Source: Siphonodentalium dalli | Lineage: Eukaryota; Mollusca; Scaphopoda; Gadilida; Siphonodentaliidae | Assembly: GCA_032622095.1 (NCBI GenBank) | Contig: CP136061.1 | Coordinates: 13,717,287-13,781,286, forward strand | Length of the DNA: 64,000 nt | Direction: 5' to 3' | Shown: piece after piece, positions 10,997-21,447 of the stretch | How positions within the stretch are numbered: position 1 is the stretch's first letter | How the letters are laid out: the number at the start of each line of letters is the position of its first letter | Notes under the pieces: model-generated | The model's input: only the letters and a program-made list of their open reading frames with translations | What the model was told of the DNA's origin: nothing | Database searches by the model: none | Program-made: the position numbers and the translations under genes

Positions 10997-13900
10997 ATGT
11001 CTATAAAAATAGTATCTGCTAATTGCCGAGGGCTTAATCAAAAAGAAAAGCGCCGCGATGTGTTCAACTTCTTGCGAAATTCTAATGCCTCGCTATATTG
11101 TCTCCAAGATACACACTTTACGAACGACATGGAAAAATACATTGAATCTGAATGGGGTTTCAAAATTGAAGCATCTTCTTACAAGTCCCAATCGCGCGGA
11201 GTAGCAATTCTTTTCAAAAATAACTTTGACTATCATATACACAATGTATTAAAGGACGACAACGGAAACTTTATTATACTAGACATGACGATTGAACAAA
11301 TGAGAATAACTCTTGCAAATATCTACGGACCAAACGAAGATAATCCAGATTTCTATGTTCGACTCAAAAATAAAATCCTTGATATTGGCAACACGCAAGT
11401 TATAATTTGTGGGGACTGGAATTTGGCTCGCGACCAGAACATGGATACTTATAATTATAAACATATAAATAATCCAAAAGCATTAAAAGCAGTGGAATCA
11501 CTTGTCGACAGACTCGAACTTGTAGATGCATGGAGGCTTAATAATGAAAATGAGAAGCGATACACTTGGAGGAGGAAATCTCCAATTAAAATGGCAAGAC
11601 TTGATTATTTCCTGATATCAAATGACCTAATTAGTATTACAGGAGCGGGCCCAGATATATTACCAGGTTATAGATCAGATCACTCTATTATTACTCTATC
11701 TTTATCGCTGAATAATATCAATAGAGGCCAGGGTTTCTGGAAATTCAATACTTCTCTCTTACACGAAGAAAAATATATGGATTTGGTTAAATCTATCATA
11801 GAATCAAACAAATGTAGATACAAATATATCCGACGCGTTGAAGCGGATTACACCTCAAGCAGATGCGAAATTGGCAAAAAACTTCTTCTTGACGCAATTC
11901 TACTCGATATCAGAGGTCAAACAATGGCGTATTCAGCTAAACGCAAACGTGAGCGAAAAGAAAAAGAAGGCTCATTATTAAAAATTAAAAATGAACTCGA
12001 AATGTCCATTGACAAATGTTCAGTTGATTTAAATAAGAAGGCCAATATAATGGAAAAAATTCAAAACATTGACACTGAACTCCATGAAATGAGAAAAGAA
12101 GCTACCCAAGGGGCAATGTTGAGATCGAAAGCAAAGTGGATTGAGCATGGAGAAAAACCAACAAAATACTTCCTGAATTTAGAAAAACGAAACTATATAT
12201 CAAAAACCCTGGCACTCTTGGAGGATTCAAACGGAAAAAAGTTAACAAACCAAAATGAAATTTTAAATGAAACACGAAAATTCTACCAAACCTTGTACTC
12301 GTCAAAAAAAACAATAGACTTTGATTACAAATCAATATTGGATCAAGGTGAATATTCAAGACTATCGCCCGAGGCAGCCCAAAGTATAGAAGGCCCCATA
12401 ACTCTAGGTGAACTAACGATGGCACTAAAAAAATCAAAAAACGAAAAATCTTCCGGCTTAGATGGCTATCCTTATGAGTTCTGGAAATTTTTCTGGTCTG
12501 ACCTGGGTCAACTCCTGTGTGAATCGCTGAATGAATCCCTCGTTGATGGTGAGCTTTCCATTACACAAAAACAAGGCCTGATAACAATTATCCCAAAAAA
12601 AGACAAGGAACGACATCTTCTCAAAAACTGGAGGCCGATCACCTTACTGAATGTCTCATACAAACTAGCATCGTCATGTATAGCAGAGCGACTTAAACGC
12701 GTTCTACCTCACATAATTAGCGAAGACCAAAGCGGATTTCTCAAAGGCCGATACATAGGCGATAACACTAGATTGGTTTATGATATTATATTCAGAAGTA
12801 AATTGCAAAACAAACCGGGTCTTTTACTTTTAGTAGATTTTGAAAAAGCATTTGATTCCGTATCATGGAAATTCATCATGAAATGTTTAGATATGTTCAA
12901 TTTTGGTGAATCACTAAAGAGATGGATTACAATTTTTTGCAACAATATTAATTCCTCAATTCTGATAAATGGCCACATCTCGAGGAGCTTCAGTCTTTCT
13001 CGAGGCTGTCGACAAGGTGACCCCGTCTCACCGTATATTTTTTTGATATGCGCAGAAATTTTATCTCTCTTGGTGAAGCAAAATGGAAATATGGCAGGAA
13101 TAACCATCGGCAATCAGGAATACAAAATAACACAGTACGCAGACGACACGACATTCATCTTAGATGGTAGTGAAAATAGTTTACGAGAAGCTTATACAAT
13201 ACTAGACTTCTTTGCAGACATATCTGGCTTACGGATCAACCCTAGCAAATGTCAGGCGTCGTGGATAGGATCACATACATATCGGAAAGATTGTATTTGT
13301 CCCGATCTAAATCTAAACTTTTCTCCTACCTTCGATTTATTGGGTATTCAGTTCAATACAGACCTAGGCAAGATGAGTCACAACTATGATAAAAAATTAG
13401 TGGACATAAACCGTATGATCGAAACATGGAAACATAGACTATTAACACCAATCGGAAGAATAACAGTGATCAAATCTCTTATACTACCTAAACTTACGCA
13501 CCTATTCATAGCACTACCAGATCCTGGAAACGCATTTAATAAACAGCTCGAATCACTTCTTTACAAATTTGTTTGGAACTCGAATAGGGACAGAATAAAA
13601 AGAAAGCTCATTTGCCAAGACTATCAAAATGGCGGCTTGAAAATGGTAGATATCAGAAACTTTATAATGTCAATGAAAATAACTTGGGTTAGACGTCTTA
13701 TGTCAATGAACTCGAAATGGATCCCTTTAACTGATCTCCCTGTTGCCAATGACTCACTATTTCTTTTTTATGACAGCATGTACTTGCGAAACTATTCCAA
13801 AAATATATTAAATCCATTCTGGCGTGATGTACTCACAGCATGGAGCTATTTCAGTGAGAAGAATGAGTCAAACGGAAATATATGTACATGGGTCTTATGG

Positions 13901-14794
13901 AAAAATCCAAACATAAAGCTGCACGACAAAATTATCAACTTCGCTACATGGAGAAGACATGGCATATTTTTTATCAATGACTTGATACATACAAATGGTA
14001 AATTCCACACACCCGAAAGTCTTTATGCTTCTTTTAATGTATCCACTGACTACATCACCTTGAACGCAATTTGCAGACAAATTAATTCATTAGCCAAAAA
14101 ATATAAGAAAACTTTAACTCGTTGTACTAATCCCATACAACCCAGCAATATGGTTCCACTTTTGCGAAATTCAAAGGGTGGGCAAGACTTCTATAAAATT
14201 TTGAATGCTATGAAATTTTCCCCTAAACCCCAAAGCAAATGGACAATTGAAATTGGGGTGCCAGAAATGGACTGGACAATTTTCAACCGCCTACCTTTCT
14301 CCACGACGCCTGATACAAAGCTTCAGTGGTTACAGTTCAGGATTAATTCTAGGATATTATCAACAAATAGATTTCTTAAAATAATAAAAGTAAGATCTGA
14401 TGACCAGTGCAATCGATGCAGAATTAATAATGAGAACATCTCACATATATTCTGGGACTGCGCATGCGTACAACAATTCCTAGGTGAGCTTAACGATTGG
14501 TCAACCAAAAATAACCTTAATCTCAAATATTCGAAAAAGATAATTATTCTTGGTTCTCCATCAACAGCAGGAAATTATACCACCAATTTGTTTTGGCTGC
14601 TTGTCAAACAATACATATATCGAACTAAATTCAATCCAGACATGCTATCCGTCAAATCTTTTATAACAACCCTCAAATACAGGTATAGATGTGACAAATT
14701 CAATGCTCGTTGTAATATGAAAATTGCAGAATTTGAGAAAAACTGGTTTCAGATAGAAAGCGCTATAAATAAAAATGAAGCAAAGATTGCTTGA
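10997..14794 (+). CDS. LINE ORF2: APE endonuclease and reverse transcriptase
   Basis: This 1265-aa protein should nick target DNA and reverse-transcribe its own RNA at the nick. The N-terminal APE-type endonuclease spans about 1-235. It shows SANCRG (N9), LQDTHF (D38, where human L1 has E), NIYGPN (Y110), GDWN (D140, N142), RLDYF (D203) and SDH (D228, H229). The reverse transcriptase spans about 470-790, with SSGLDG, LLVDFEKAFD (D614), CRQGDPVSPYIF and YADD (Y714-D717), so all three catalytic aspartates are present. A C-terminal C-x2-C-x8-H-x4-C knuckle (C1138, C1141, H1150, C1155) is typical of L1/Tx1-type ORF2. No internal stop or frameshift is present. The start ATG gives MSIKIVSANCRG, the usual beginning of the endonuclease domain; an unrelated 104-aa frame ends 10 nt inside it. 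The protein could be functional, although the element lacks an obvious ORF1 partner. Confidence 0.96.
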   Translation: MSIKIVSANCRGLNQKEKRRDVFNFLRNSNASLYCLQDTHFTNDMEKYIESEWGFKIEASSYKSQSRGVAILFKNNFDYHIHNVLKDDNGNFIILDMTIEQMRITLANIYGPNEDNPDFYVRLKNKILDIGNTQVIICGDWNLARDQNMDTYNYKHINNPKALKAVESLVDRLELVDAWRLNNENEKRYTWRRKSPIKMARLDYFLISNDLISITGAGPDILPGYRSDHSIITLSLSLNNINRGQGFWKFNTSLLHEEKYMDLVKSIIESNKCRYKYIRRVEADYTSSRCEIGKKLLLDAILLDIRGQTMAYSAKRKRERKEKEGSLLKIKNELEMSIDKCSVDLNKKANIMEKIQNIDTELHEMRKEATQGAMLRSKAKWIEHGEKPTKYFLNLEKRNYISKTLALLEDSNGKKLTNQNEILNETRKFYQTLYSSKKTIDFDYKSILDQGEYSRLSPEAAQSIEGPITLGELTMALKKSKNEKSSGLDGYPYEFWKFFWSDLGQLLCESLNESLVDGELSITQKQGLITIIPKKDKERHLLKNWRPITLLNVSYKLASSCIAERLKRVLPHIISEDQSGFLKGRYIGDNTRLVYDIIFRSKLQNKPGLLLLVDFEKAFDSVSWKFIMKCLDMFNFGESLKRWITIFCNNINSSILINGHISRSFSLSRGCRQGDPVSPYIFLICAEILSLLVKQNGNMAGITIGNQEYKITQYADDTTFILDGSENSLREAYTILDFFADISGLRINPSKCQASWIGSHTYRKDCICPDLNLNFSPTFDLLGIQFNTDLGKMSHNYDKKLVDINRMIETWKHRLLTPIGRITVIKSLILPKLTHLFIALPDPGNAFNKQLESLLYKFVWNSNRDRIKRKLICQDYQNGGLKMVDIRNFIMSMKITWVRRLMSMNSKWIPLTDLPVANDSLFLFYDSMYLRNYSKNILNPFWRDVLTAWSYFSEKNESNGNICTWVLWKNPNIKLHDKIINFATWRRHGIFFINDLIHTNGKFHTPESLYASFNVSTDYITLNAICRQINSLAKKYKKTLTRCTNPIQPSNMVPLLRNSKGGQDFYKILNAMKFSPKPQSKWTIEIGVPEMDWTIFNRLPFSTTPDTKLQWLQFRINSRILSTNRFLKIIKVRSDDQCNRCRINNENISHIFWDCACVQQFLGELNDWSTKNNLNLKYSKKIIILGSPSTAGNYTTNLFWLLVKQYIYRTKFNPDMLSVKSFITTLKYRYRCDKFNARCNMKIAEFEKNWFQIESAINKNEAKIA

Positions 14795-15143
14795 TATATA
14801 CTCATCAGACTCGCGGTTTTTCCTTTAAGAATTATGTTTCCGTTCTACCTCTTACTCTCTTCAATTATAATTATAGAAATTATAGTCACCCTTCAGTGAG
14901 TGTCGTGCTAAACCGAAACAAAAATAAAAATAACATGTTTTAACGTGAATTAAAACTCCAACTCATTGCCCGATCGCCTGTTTAGAGCCACAGAATGCCC
15001 GTTGATGTAAGTAAGAGTGCAAGCGTGAGCGAGTGAATGAGTGTATGCCTGAATGTATGTATCAGATGAATATTATATATCTATATTTTGTATTTTGTAC
15101 AACCATTCATTATGTATGTTAATCATCTGACTGATTCAATAAC

Positions 15144-15148
<5 letters not shown>
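14795..15148 (+). other. LINE 3' untranslated region
   Basis: Non-coding sequence between the ORF2 stop and the A tail. No canonical AATAAA lies next to the tail; AATAAC occurs just upstream of it. Confidence 0.85.

Positions 15149-15179
<31 letters not shown>
15149..15179 (+). other. LINE poly(A) tail
   Basis: Uninterrupted run of about 31 A directly before the right target-site duplication. It marks the 3' end of the reverse-transcribed RNA. Confidence 0.95.
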
Positions 15180-15180
<1 letters not shown>

Positions 15181-15190
15181 ATTGCATTGA
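15178..15190. repeat. LINE target-site duplication, right copy
   Basis: Second copy of AACATTGCATTGA. The sequence after it (ATTTAAAACAAACATTTCCC) continues the interrupted A unit. Confidence 0.9.
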
Positions 15191-15865
15191 ATTTAAAACA
15201 AACATTTCCCGTCGGAAAATCTGTCTTCGGGTCGTTGTTGTTGGCATCACGGCTCCCCGAAAACTCTCACATTGCCGAAAACGTGTATTTAGTAATATCG
15301 TTGTTGTTGATATTTACGGGGGGCTATTTTCTTATTTAGCAAGTTTGAGCTCAATCAGTTAGAGTCTATACAGGACACACTCATATATATGACACTTCCC
15401 GTAGGTAGCAAGTTTGAGCTCAATCGACATTTCCTGGAATTTCCCGTAGATTGGCAGATTCCAGTAGCTTTATAACGGTATATCTGGGGAGAAATCTGAT
15501 GCTATATTCGTGATTATCTGGGATGATTTCGGTATATACCAAAGGTATATACTGTAAAAACAGAGCGCGCCATCCGTGCTTGCAGGGAATAAATTTCGAG
15601 CGATAACGTTTGCGTTCCCGTATAACTCTGCAGATGCGAATAACGTTGAATGGGAAACAGACGCTCTTTATAGAGATGCGTCAAAAACAAACGCTCATTA
15701 AATAATCACTTGATTAACCCCCGCCGTGCCTTTTCGGTGATTTGAGATTGGAGAACGGGTGCTCTGAGCTTCTCTAAACCGCGACTACGGCGGTGTCGGT
15801 TGGATTTTACACTTACATACGAAATTTGATCTCAATCTGTACACGCGTTTTGGATTCTATGAAGT

Positions 15866-15898
<33 letters not shown>

Positions 15899-15920
15899 CG
15901 AAGTCTCAAAATATATAGTA

Positions 15921-17147
15921 CTAGCAGGTTAGCCCGCCACTGGCGGCATTCGTCCCATGGCTTTGGTCGATCCATTAATTTTAGTTTTTCAATGTAACCC
16001 CGTACAGGACCGGGCTACTCAAAAACCAAATTTCAAGTCGATAGCTCCACCCGTTTCCGAGATCTGGTCTGCGCATGCGCGAATCTGGCGTCGCACGGGC
16101 TCGGCGACCCGATAAAATTTGTACCCGGCGCAAGATACATTCACATACCAAATTTCAAGTCGATAGCTCCACCCGTTTCCGATATCTCGTCTGCGCATGC
16201 GCTGCACGGGTGTCGCACGGGCTCGCCAATACGACAGCGACGACCACCTGGTCAAACTACACTCACGTACCAAGTTTCGCCCCGATCGGTAGAGGTGTTG
16301 GTATCTGATGCAAAAGACGAAATTGTGAGTGTTGGTCAATAGTCCCCGCCGTGAACCTCATCGTCGCAAAGAGCGGACAGTCAAATAACCCCGTTGTGAA
16401 CCTCAATCATCAACGCGACGTAAACATGTGTTGCGTTCTAAAAATAGGAAAGCACTTTCTCTCTGCATAATTCTGCAGATGCTAATAACGTTGCTCCCCG
16501 TAGGTAGCAATATCGTTGTTGTTGATATTTACGGCTTGGGGGCTATTTTCTTATTTAGCAAGTTTGAGCTCAATCGGTTAGAGTCTATAAAGGACACACT
16601 CATATATATGACACTTCCCGTAGGTAGCAAGTTTGAGCTCAATCGGCATTCCCTGGAATTTCCCGTAGATTGGCAGATTCCAGTAGCTTTATAACGGTAT
16701 ATCTGGGGAGAAATCTAATGCTATATTCGTGATTATGTGGGATGATTTCGGTATATACCAAAGGTATATACTGTAAAAACAAAGCGCGCCATCCGTGCTC
16801 GCAGGGAATAAATTTCGAGCGATAACGTTTGCGTTCCCGTATAACTCTGCAGATGCGAATAACGTTGAATGGGAAACAGACGCTCTTTATAGTGATGCGT
16901 CAAAAACAAACGCTCATTAAATAATCACTTGATTAACCCCCGCCGTGCCTTTGCGGTGATTTGAGATTGGAGAACGGGTGCTCTGAGCTTTTCTAAACCG
17001 CGACCACGGTCGTGTCGGTTTGATTTGACACTTACATAGGAAGTTTGATCTCAATCTGTACACGCGTTTTGGATTCTATGAAGTACACACACACACACAC
17101 ACACACATATATACGAAGTCTCAAAATATATAGTATAGATAGATAGA
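15921..17147 (-). mobile_element. Chimeric A/B unit (1227 bp), paralogue of 2782-4008
   Basis: Same order and length as 2782-4008: A head, B-head remnant, two 122-bp repeats, A tail with (CA)n and a TAGATAGATAGA end. Together with the preceding A unit it shows that a block of at least two units was duplicated before the LINE arrived. Confidence 0.65.
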
Positions 17148-17898
17148 CTAGCAGGTTAGCCCGCCACTGGCGGCATTCGTCCCATGGCTTTGTTCGAAAA
17201 AGCAATTGCAACAGGTTCCGAGTCACTTGTGCTGCATTTTCAGCAAATTTCGGCAATAGTCAGAAACATGACAATTTTAATTGAATTTTTTGTTTTTCAA
17301 AGAGTTAATTATTTTGTTTTTCAATGAGTTAATTGTGCCTTTTTAATTTTTTAATTGAATTTTTTGTTTTTAAATTTTACCCGATTTTATTTTGGTTTTT
17401 CAAGGAGTTAATTGTGCCTTTTTAATTTTGTTTTTCAATTTTACCTGATTTTGTTTTGTTTTTCAATGAACCCGTCCATGACACTTCCCGTATTTAGCAA
17501 GTTTGAGCTCAATCGGTTCGAGTCTATAAAGGACACACACACATATATATGACACTTCCCGTAGGTAGCAAGTTTGAGCTCAATCGGCATTCCCTGGAAT
17601 TTCCCAGTAAATATTTAGCAAGTTTGAGCTCAATCGGTTCGAGTCTATAAAGGACACACTCATATATATGACACTTCCCGTAGGTAGCAAGTTTGAGCTC
17701 AATCGGCATTCCCTGGAATTTCCCAGTCACCAACGCGGCGTAATTTTGGTACATATATAGAGACCGATTGTCCATCGGCTGTCATGTGTAGTAAATATGT
17801 CTTATAAGTCGACATTGCCGTGGGGATGCCCGTTCCTACACGCGTTTTCGATTCTATGAAGTACCCACATATACACACACACACACATATATATATAT

Positions 17899-18769
17899 CC
17901 CATTAGTTTTCATCCCGACCACACGAAAAAAGCCATTATCTACAGTCAAGGCATTCGTTACCAACGCATCAATTCTCAGGAAAAAGTAAGAGACGAACAG
18001 TTCAGTGAACTACGCTCACAATATATATTCTCGAATTTGGGATACGACAGACGTTCGATTAATAAACAATTGGGAAAAGCGAAATGTTTGGACAGGGAGA
18101 TGCTCCTTCAATATCGGGACAAAACATCATCAGATCGAGTTCCCCTCGTGGTAAACTACCACCCACAGCTAGAAAAATTACGCACAATCACTACATCCTC
18201 TGAATGGCATTATTACGAGCGACCTTCATCTCAGGAACGTGTTTAACGAAAGACCGGTTGTCGCCATGAGACAACCACCCAACTTGAAGCGGAAATTAGT
18301 AACAAGTAAGCTACCATCTTCTGGTGGACAGTCACCCAATGGTACATTTCCATGTAACAGGCCGAGATGTGGGATGTGTGTGTTAATTAACAAGGCCGAT
18401 GTTCTTATGCGCAATGGGCGCGTGTTCCGGGATGTGGGCCAGTTCTCATGTGTCTCAAGTGGTGTTGTGTATATCATTACGTGCGCAAATTGTCCAGAAA
18501 TGCATTACATTGGTGAAACAGGGCAACCTCTCTGCAAACGAGTGACGGGGCACAGGCAGAACATCAACAACAGGGACTTGAACCTACCCATAGCAGAACA
18601 TTTCTGTCAACCACACCACACACCCGATGACATCCGCATCAAAGTATTAAGAGGTGGACTTTCGGACATGAAAGAGAGACGTGTGGCCGAATTACAACAT
18701 ATAGAACTGTTTGGAAGTTTTTATCGTGGCATTAATAAGGACCGTGGTTTCATGGCGAGTTGGTCATAA
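17899..18769 (+). pseudogene. Penelope-like polyprotein C-terminal fragment with frameshift (GIY-YIG endonuclease)
   Basis: The first segment (17899-18246, first frame) carries SFHPDHTKKAIIYSQGIRY and RVPLVVNYHP, typical of the region after the reverse-transcriptase fingers and palm in Penelope-like elements. The reading then continues in the second frame from about 18216-18221 (DLHLRNVFNERPVVAMRQPP) to the stop at 18769, so one indel lies near 18215-18221. The second segment holds a Cys cluster (CNRPRCGMC) and the GIY-YIG nuclease: VVYIITC, then YIGETG, then an Arg and the HRQNI helix, with PIAEHF and ERRVAELQ following. The catalytic reverse-transcriptase motifs are missing, so the copy cannot be autonomous. 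Confidence 0.88.
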
Positions 18770-19055
18770 TTTACAATTTCTCCTTGGTCCAACTCTCATT
18801 ATCTAAAATATGCTTATACATTGCATGGACTGCTTCTAAGCTGCATGAGTTCCCATATACTCAAGCATTGACTTTTCTTCACAACGCTACACATGTAGCT
18901 TCTATGTTTGGCGCGTCTTTCACCTGTAAGTTTCCCGCCATTTTTCATTTGGCGCCAAATTTTGTCAGGTAACGTTCGTTAACGTCATAGTTACGCGATA
19001 AACAAGTTTGTCTGTATATCAATGTGTATTTTCAAATGATTGTTCATTCATGTAC

Positions 19056-19079
19056 CCGACGAAGGCTGTATAGCCGAAA
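19056..19079 (+). ncRNA. Hammerhead-like core in Penelope-like 3' tail (degenerate)
   Basis: CCGACGA (19056-19062), a short GGC/GCC stem (64-66 with 73-75) and GAAA (76-79) reproduce the order CUGANGA-stem II-GAAA of hammerhead ribozymes, which are known in Penelope-like elements. The second core base is C where U is expected, so this copy is probably inactive. ATGT upstream and ACAT downstream could form stem I. It could also be chance similarity. Confidence 0.3.
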
Positions 19080-19141
19080 GCTAGTACGACATTAAAGATT
19101 TGATGGGTCTTTAATTGATGTTATCATATTGATAAGAACTT

Positions 19142-19143
<2 letters not shown>

Positions 19144-19207
<64 letters not shown>
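19144..19207. repeat. (TA)n microsatellite after the Penelope-like element
   Basis: About 32 TA repeats between the 3' end of the Penelope-like insertion and the resumed A unit. Confidence 0.95.
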
Positions 19208-19208
<1 letters not shown>

Positions 19209-19235
19209 GGGAGTCTCAAATTATATAGTAGATTT

Positions 19236-20731
19236 CAATTTTACCCGATTTTTTTTTGTTTTTCAATGAACCCGTCCATGACACTTCCCGTATTTAGCAA
19301 GTTTGAGCTCAATCGGTTCGAGTCTATAAAGGACACACACATATATATGACAGTTCCCGTAGGTAGCAAGTTTGAGCTCAATCGGCATTCCCTGGAATTT
19401 CCCAGTAAATATTTAGCAAGTTTGAGCTCAATCGGTTCGAGTCTATAAAGGACACACTCATATATATGACACTTCCCGTAGGTATCAAGTTTGAGCTCAA
19501 TCGGCATTCCCTGGAATTTCCCAGTCACCAACGCGGCGTAATTTTGGTACATATATAGAGACCAATTGTCCATCGGCTGTCATGTGTAGTAAAGATGTCT
19601 TATAAGCCGAAATTGCCGTGGGGATGCCCGTTCCTACACGCGTTTTCGATTCTATGAAGTACCCACATATATACACACACATAGTCTCAAATTATGTTTT
19701 TTATTCTAATTGACACGGGCTCGCTATAACTCCGACATTGGAAGGGTCATGTTAACTTCCGCCTGGACCCACGTGGCGTGACGTAATTCACAACCACGTG
19801 TATTTACCTCGCGACCGCGACACACACAGTGGCCCGATAATGGGCACACGTTCCCTGGCATTTCCCAGAAGATATTCATGGGGAGGTCAAGTGACCAATT
19901 TTGAAATTTGCTGGTCGCATTCGTCTGTATGTCTGAGGAATTCTCGGCTAGATATTGTTACCAACATGACATATTTAAATTAATCCCACCGTGTACCCCA
20001 TCACCAACGTCAACGCGACATGTGCTGCGTTCTAAAAATAGGTCGATTTCAGTGGATTCGTACAGATGACGAAATATGAGTGCGACAGATAATATTGTTT
20101 GATCGAAAGCATTTGAATTAATACGTCGCAGATTCCAGTAGCTTTATAACGGTATATCTGGGGAGAAATCTGATGCTATATTCGTGATTATCTGGGATGA
20201 TTTCGGTATATACCAAAGGTATATACTGTAAAAACAAAGCGCGCCATCCGTGCTCGCAGGGAATAAATTTCGAGCGATAACGTTTGCGTAAATACGAAAT
20301 TGTGAGTGTTGGTTTGTAACCGGGATTTGTGAGAAGCATTATGCCTATAACTACCCCCCCCTAAGCCCTGACCTAAGTGTCATACATACTATAACAATGA
20401 TGTTGTAAGAGCTCCAATAAATCTCCCCGCATAGGCAAGCACCCAATGTTCCCGTATAACTCTGCAGATGCCAATAACGTTGAATGGGAAACAGACGCTC
20501 TTTATAGAGATGCGTCAAAAACAAACGCTCATTAAATAATCACTTGATTAACCCACGCCGTGCCTTTGCGGTGATTTGAGATTGGAGAACGGGTGCTCTG
20601 AGCTTCTCTAAACCGCGACCACGGTCGTGTCGGTGGGATTTGACACTTACATAGGAAGTTTGAGCTCAATCTTTACACGCGTTTTGGATTCTATGAAGTA
20701 CATATATACGGAAGTCTCAAAATATATAGTA
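19236..20731 (-). mobile_element. Family A unit lacking its CTAG-hairpin head, duplicated at about 31255-32788
   Basis: Begins at GATTTCAATTTTACCCG with no CTAG or hairpin. It contains two AAGTTTGAGCTCAATCGG segments, an extra block around 19690-20340 (CACGTGGCGTGACGTAATTC, CGCGACCGCGACACACAC) and an A tail ending AGTA|CTAG. The same series occurs about 12,017 bp to the right, beyond the Helitron. Confidence 0.55.
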
Positions 20732-21447
20732 CTAGCAGGTTAGCCCGCCACCGGCGGCTTGTCCGAAACATGACATTTTTTTTTCATTTTTAGCTCCACG
20801 CGTTTCAATAAGAAAAATTTGTACCCGGTAGCTCCACCCGTTTCCGAGATCTGGTCTGCGCATGCGCGAAGCTGGCGTCGCACGGGCTCGGCGACCCGAT
20901 AAAAGTTGTACCCGGCGCAAGATACATTCACATAGCAAATTTCAAGTCGATAGCTCCACCCGTTTCCGAGATCTCGTCTGCGCATGCGCTGCACGGGCGT
21001 CGCACGGGCTCGGCGACCCGATAAAATTTGTACCCGGCGCAAGATACATTCACATAGCAAATTTCAAGTCGATAGCTCCACCCGTTTCCGAGATCTCGTC
21101 TGCGCATGCGCTGCACGGGCGTCGCACGGGCTCGCCAATACGACAACGACCACCGCCTGGTCAAACTACACACACGTACCAAGTTTCGTCCCGATCGGTC
21201 GAGAATCGTAGATTTGTATGAAGTACAACACACACACAAACATAAATATATGAGAGAGATATGTAAATTAGATAGATTGTATCAAAATATATAGGAGAGA
21301 TATGTAAATGATCTACACACCATTACTGGTGTTTGTCAAAGTTTAGTGGGGTATATCAATACTCATTCACGATCATATCATTGAGGTCCGGAGGGTGTGG
21401 GCTATCTCTCGAATACACGGAGTTCTCAAAATATATAGGATAGAAGA
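20732..21447 (-). mobile_element. Unit with A head (CCACCGG variant), 122-bp repeats and a distinct tail
   Basis: A-type hairpin, a T-rich spacer, then three 122-bp B-type repeats (20820-21150). It has a special tail of about 210 bp from GAAGTACAACACACACAC to GGAGTTCTCAAAATATATAG. This tail recurs in the next unit and at about 38433 and 40247. Confidence 0.6.

Larger units (their letters stand above)
9371..15177 (+). mobile_element. L1/Tx1-like non-LTR retrotransposon, apparently young
   Basis: An insertion of about 5.8 kb bounded by a 13-bp target-site duplication. It has a 1.6-kb 5' region, one long intact ORF (endonuclease plus reverse transcriptase), a 350-bp 3' region and a run of about 30 A. 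Poly(A) tail, short target duplication and APE endonuclease fit target-primed reverse transcription in the L1 group. The intact ORF and perfect duplication suggest recent insertion. No ORF1-like protein is found upstream, which is unusual for this group. Confidence 0.93.
9039..15920 (-). mobile_element. Family A unit split by a LINE insertion
   Basis: The unit is 9039-9370 plus 15191-15920, which rejoin to 1062 bp, almost the length of the intact paralogue 557-1619 (1063 bp). The LINE lies between. The flanks read across the site exactly as in the paralogue once one copy of AACATTGCATTGA is removed. Confidence 0.75.
17899..19143 (+). mobile_element. 5'-truncated Penelope-like retroelement
   Basis: Starts abruptly in coding sequence downstream of the reverse-transcriptase catalytic core and runs through the GIY-YIG endonuclease and a 3' tail to a (TA)n tract. 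Its flanks are the microsatellite of an A unit, (CA)n(TA)n on the left and (TA)n on the right. Truncation at the 5' end is common in Penelope-like elements. No clear target-site duplication can be defined inside the TA repeats. Confidence 0.85.
17148..19235 (-). mobile_element. Family A-related unit interrupted by a Penelope-like element
   Basis: A head and the GTTCGAAAAAGCAATTG segment, a T-rich stretch (17280-17465), then two tandem copies of the AAGTTTGAGCTCAATCGG segment. It is broken within its terminal (CA)n(TA)n microsatellite by the Penelope-like insertion and resumes at about 19205 with GGGAGTCTCAAATTATATAG. The uninterrupted arrangement is visible at 19640-19690. Confidence 0.6.

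Noticed and set aside
14455-14475. TGCGCATGCG near the end of LINE ORF2 as another NRF1-type site
   Set aside because: It falls in coding sequence of the zinc-knuckle region and does not complete the consensus; single occurrence, likely chance.
12102-14526. Several minus-strand frames inside the LINE ORF2
   Set aside because: Antisense shadows of a strongly supported coding sequence.
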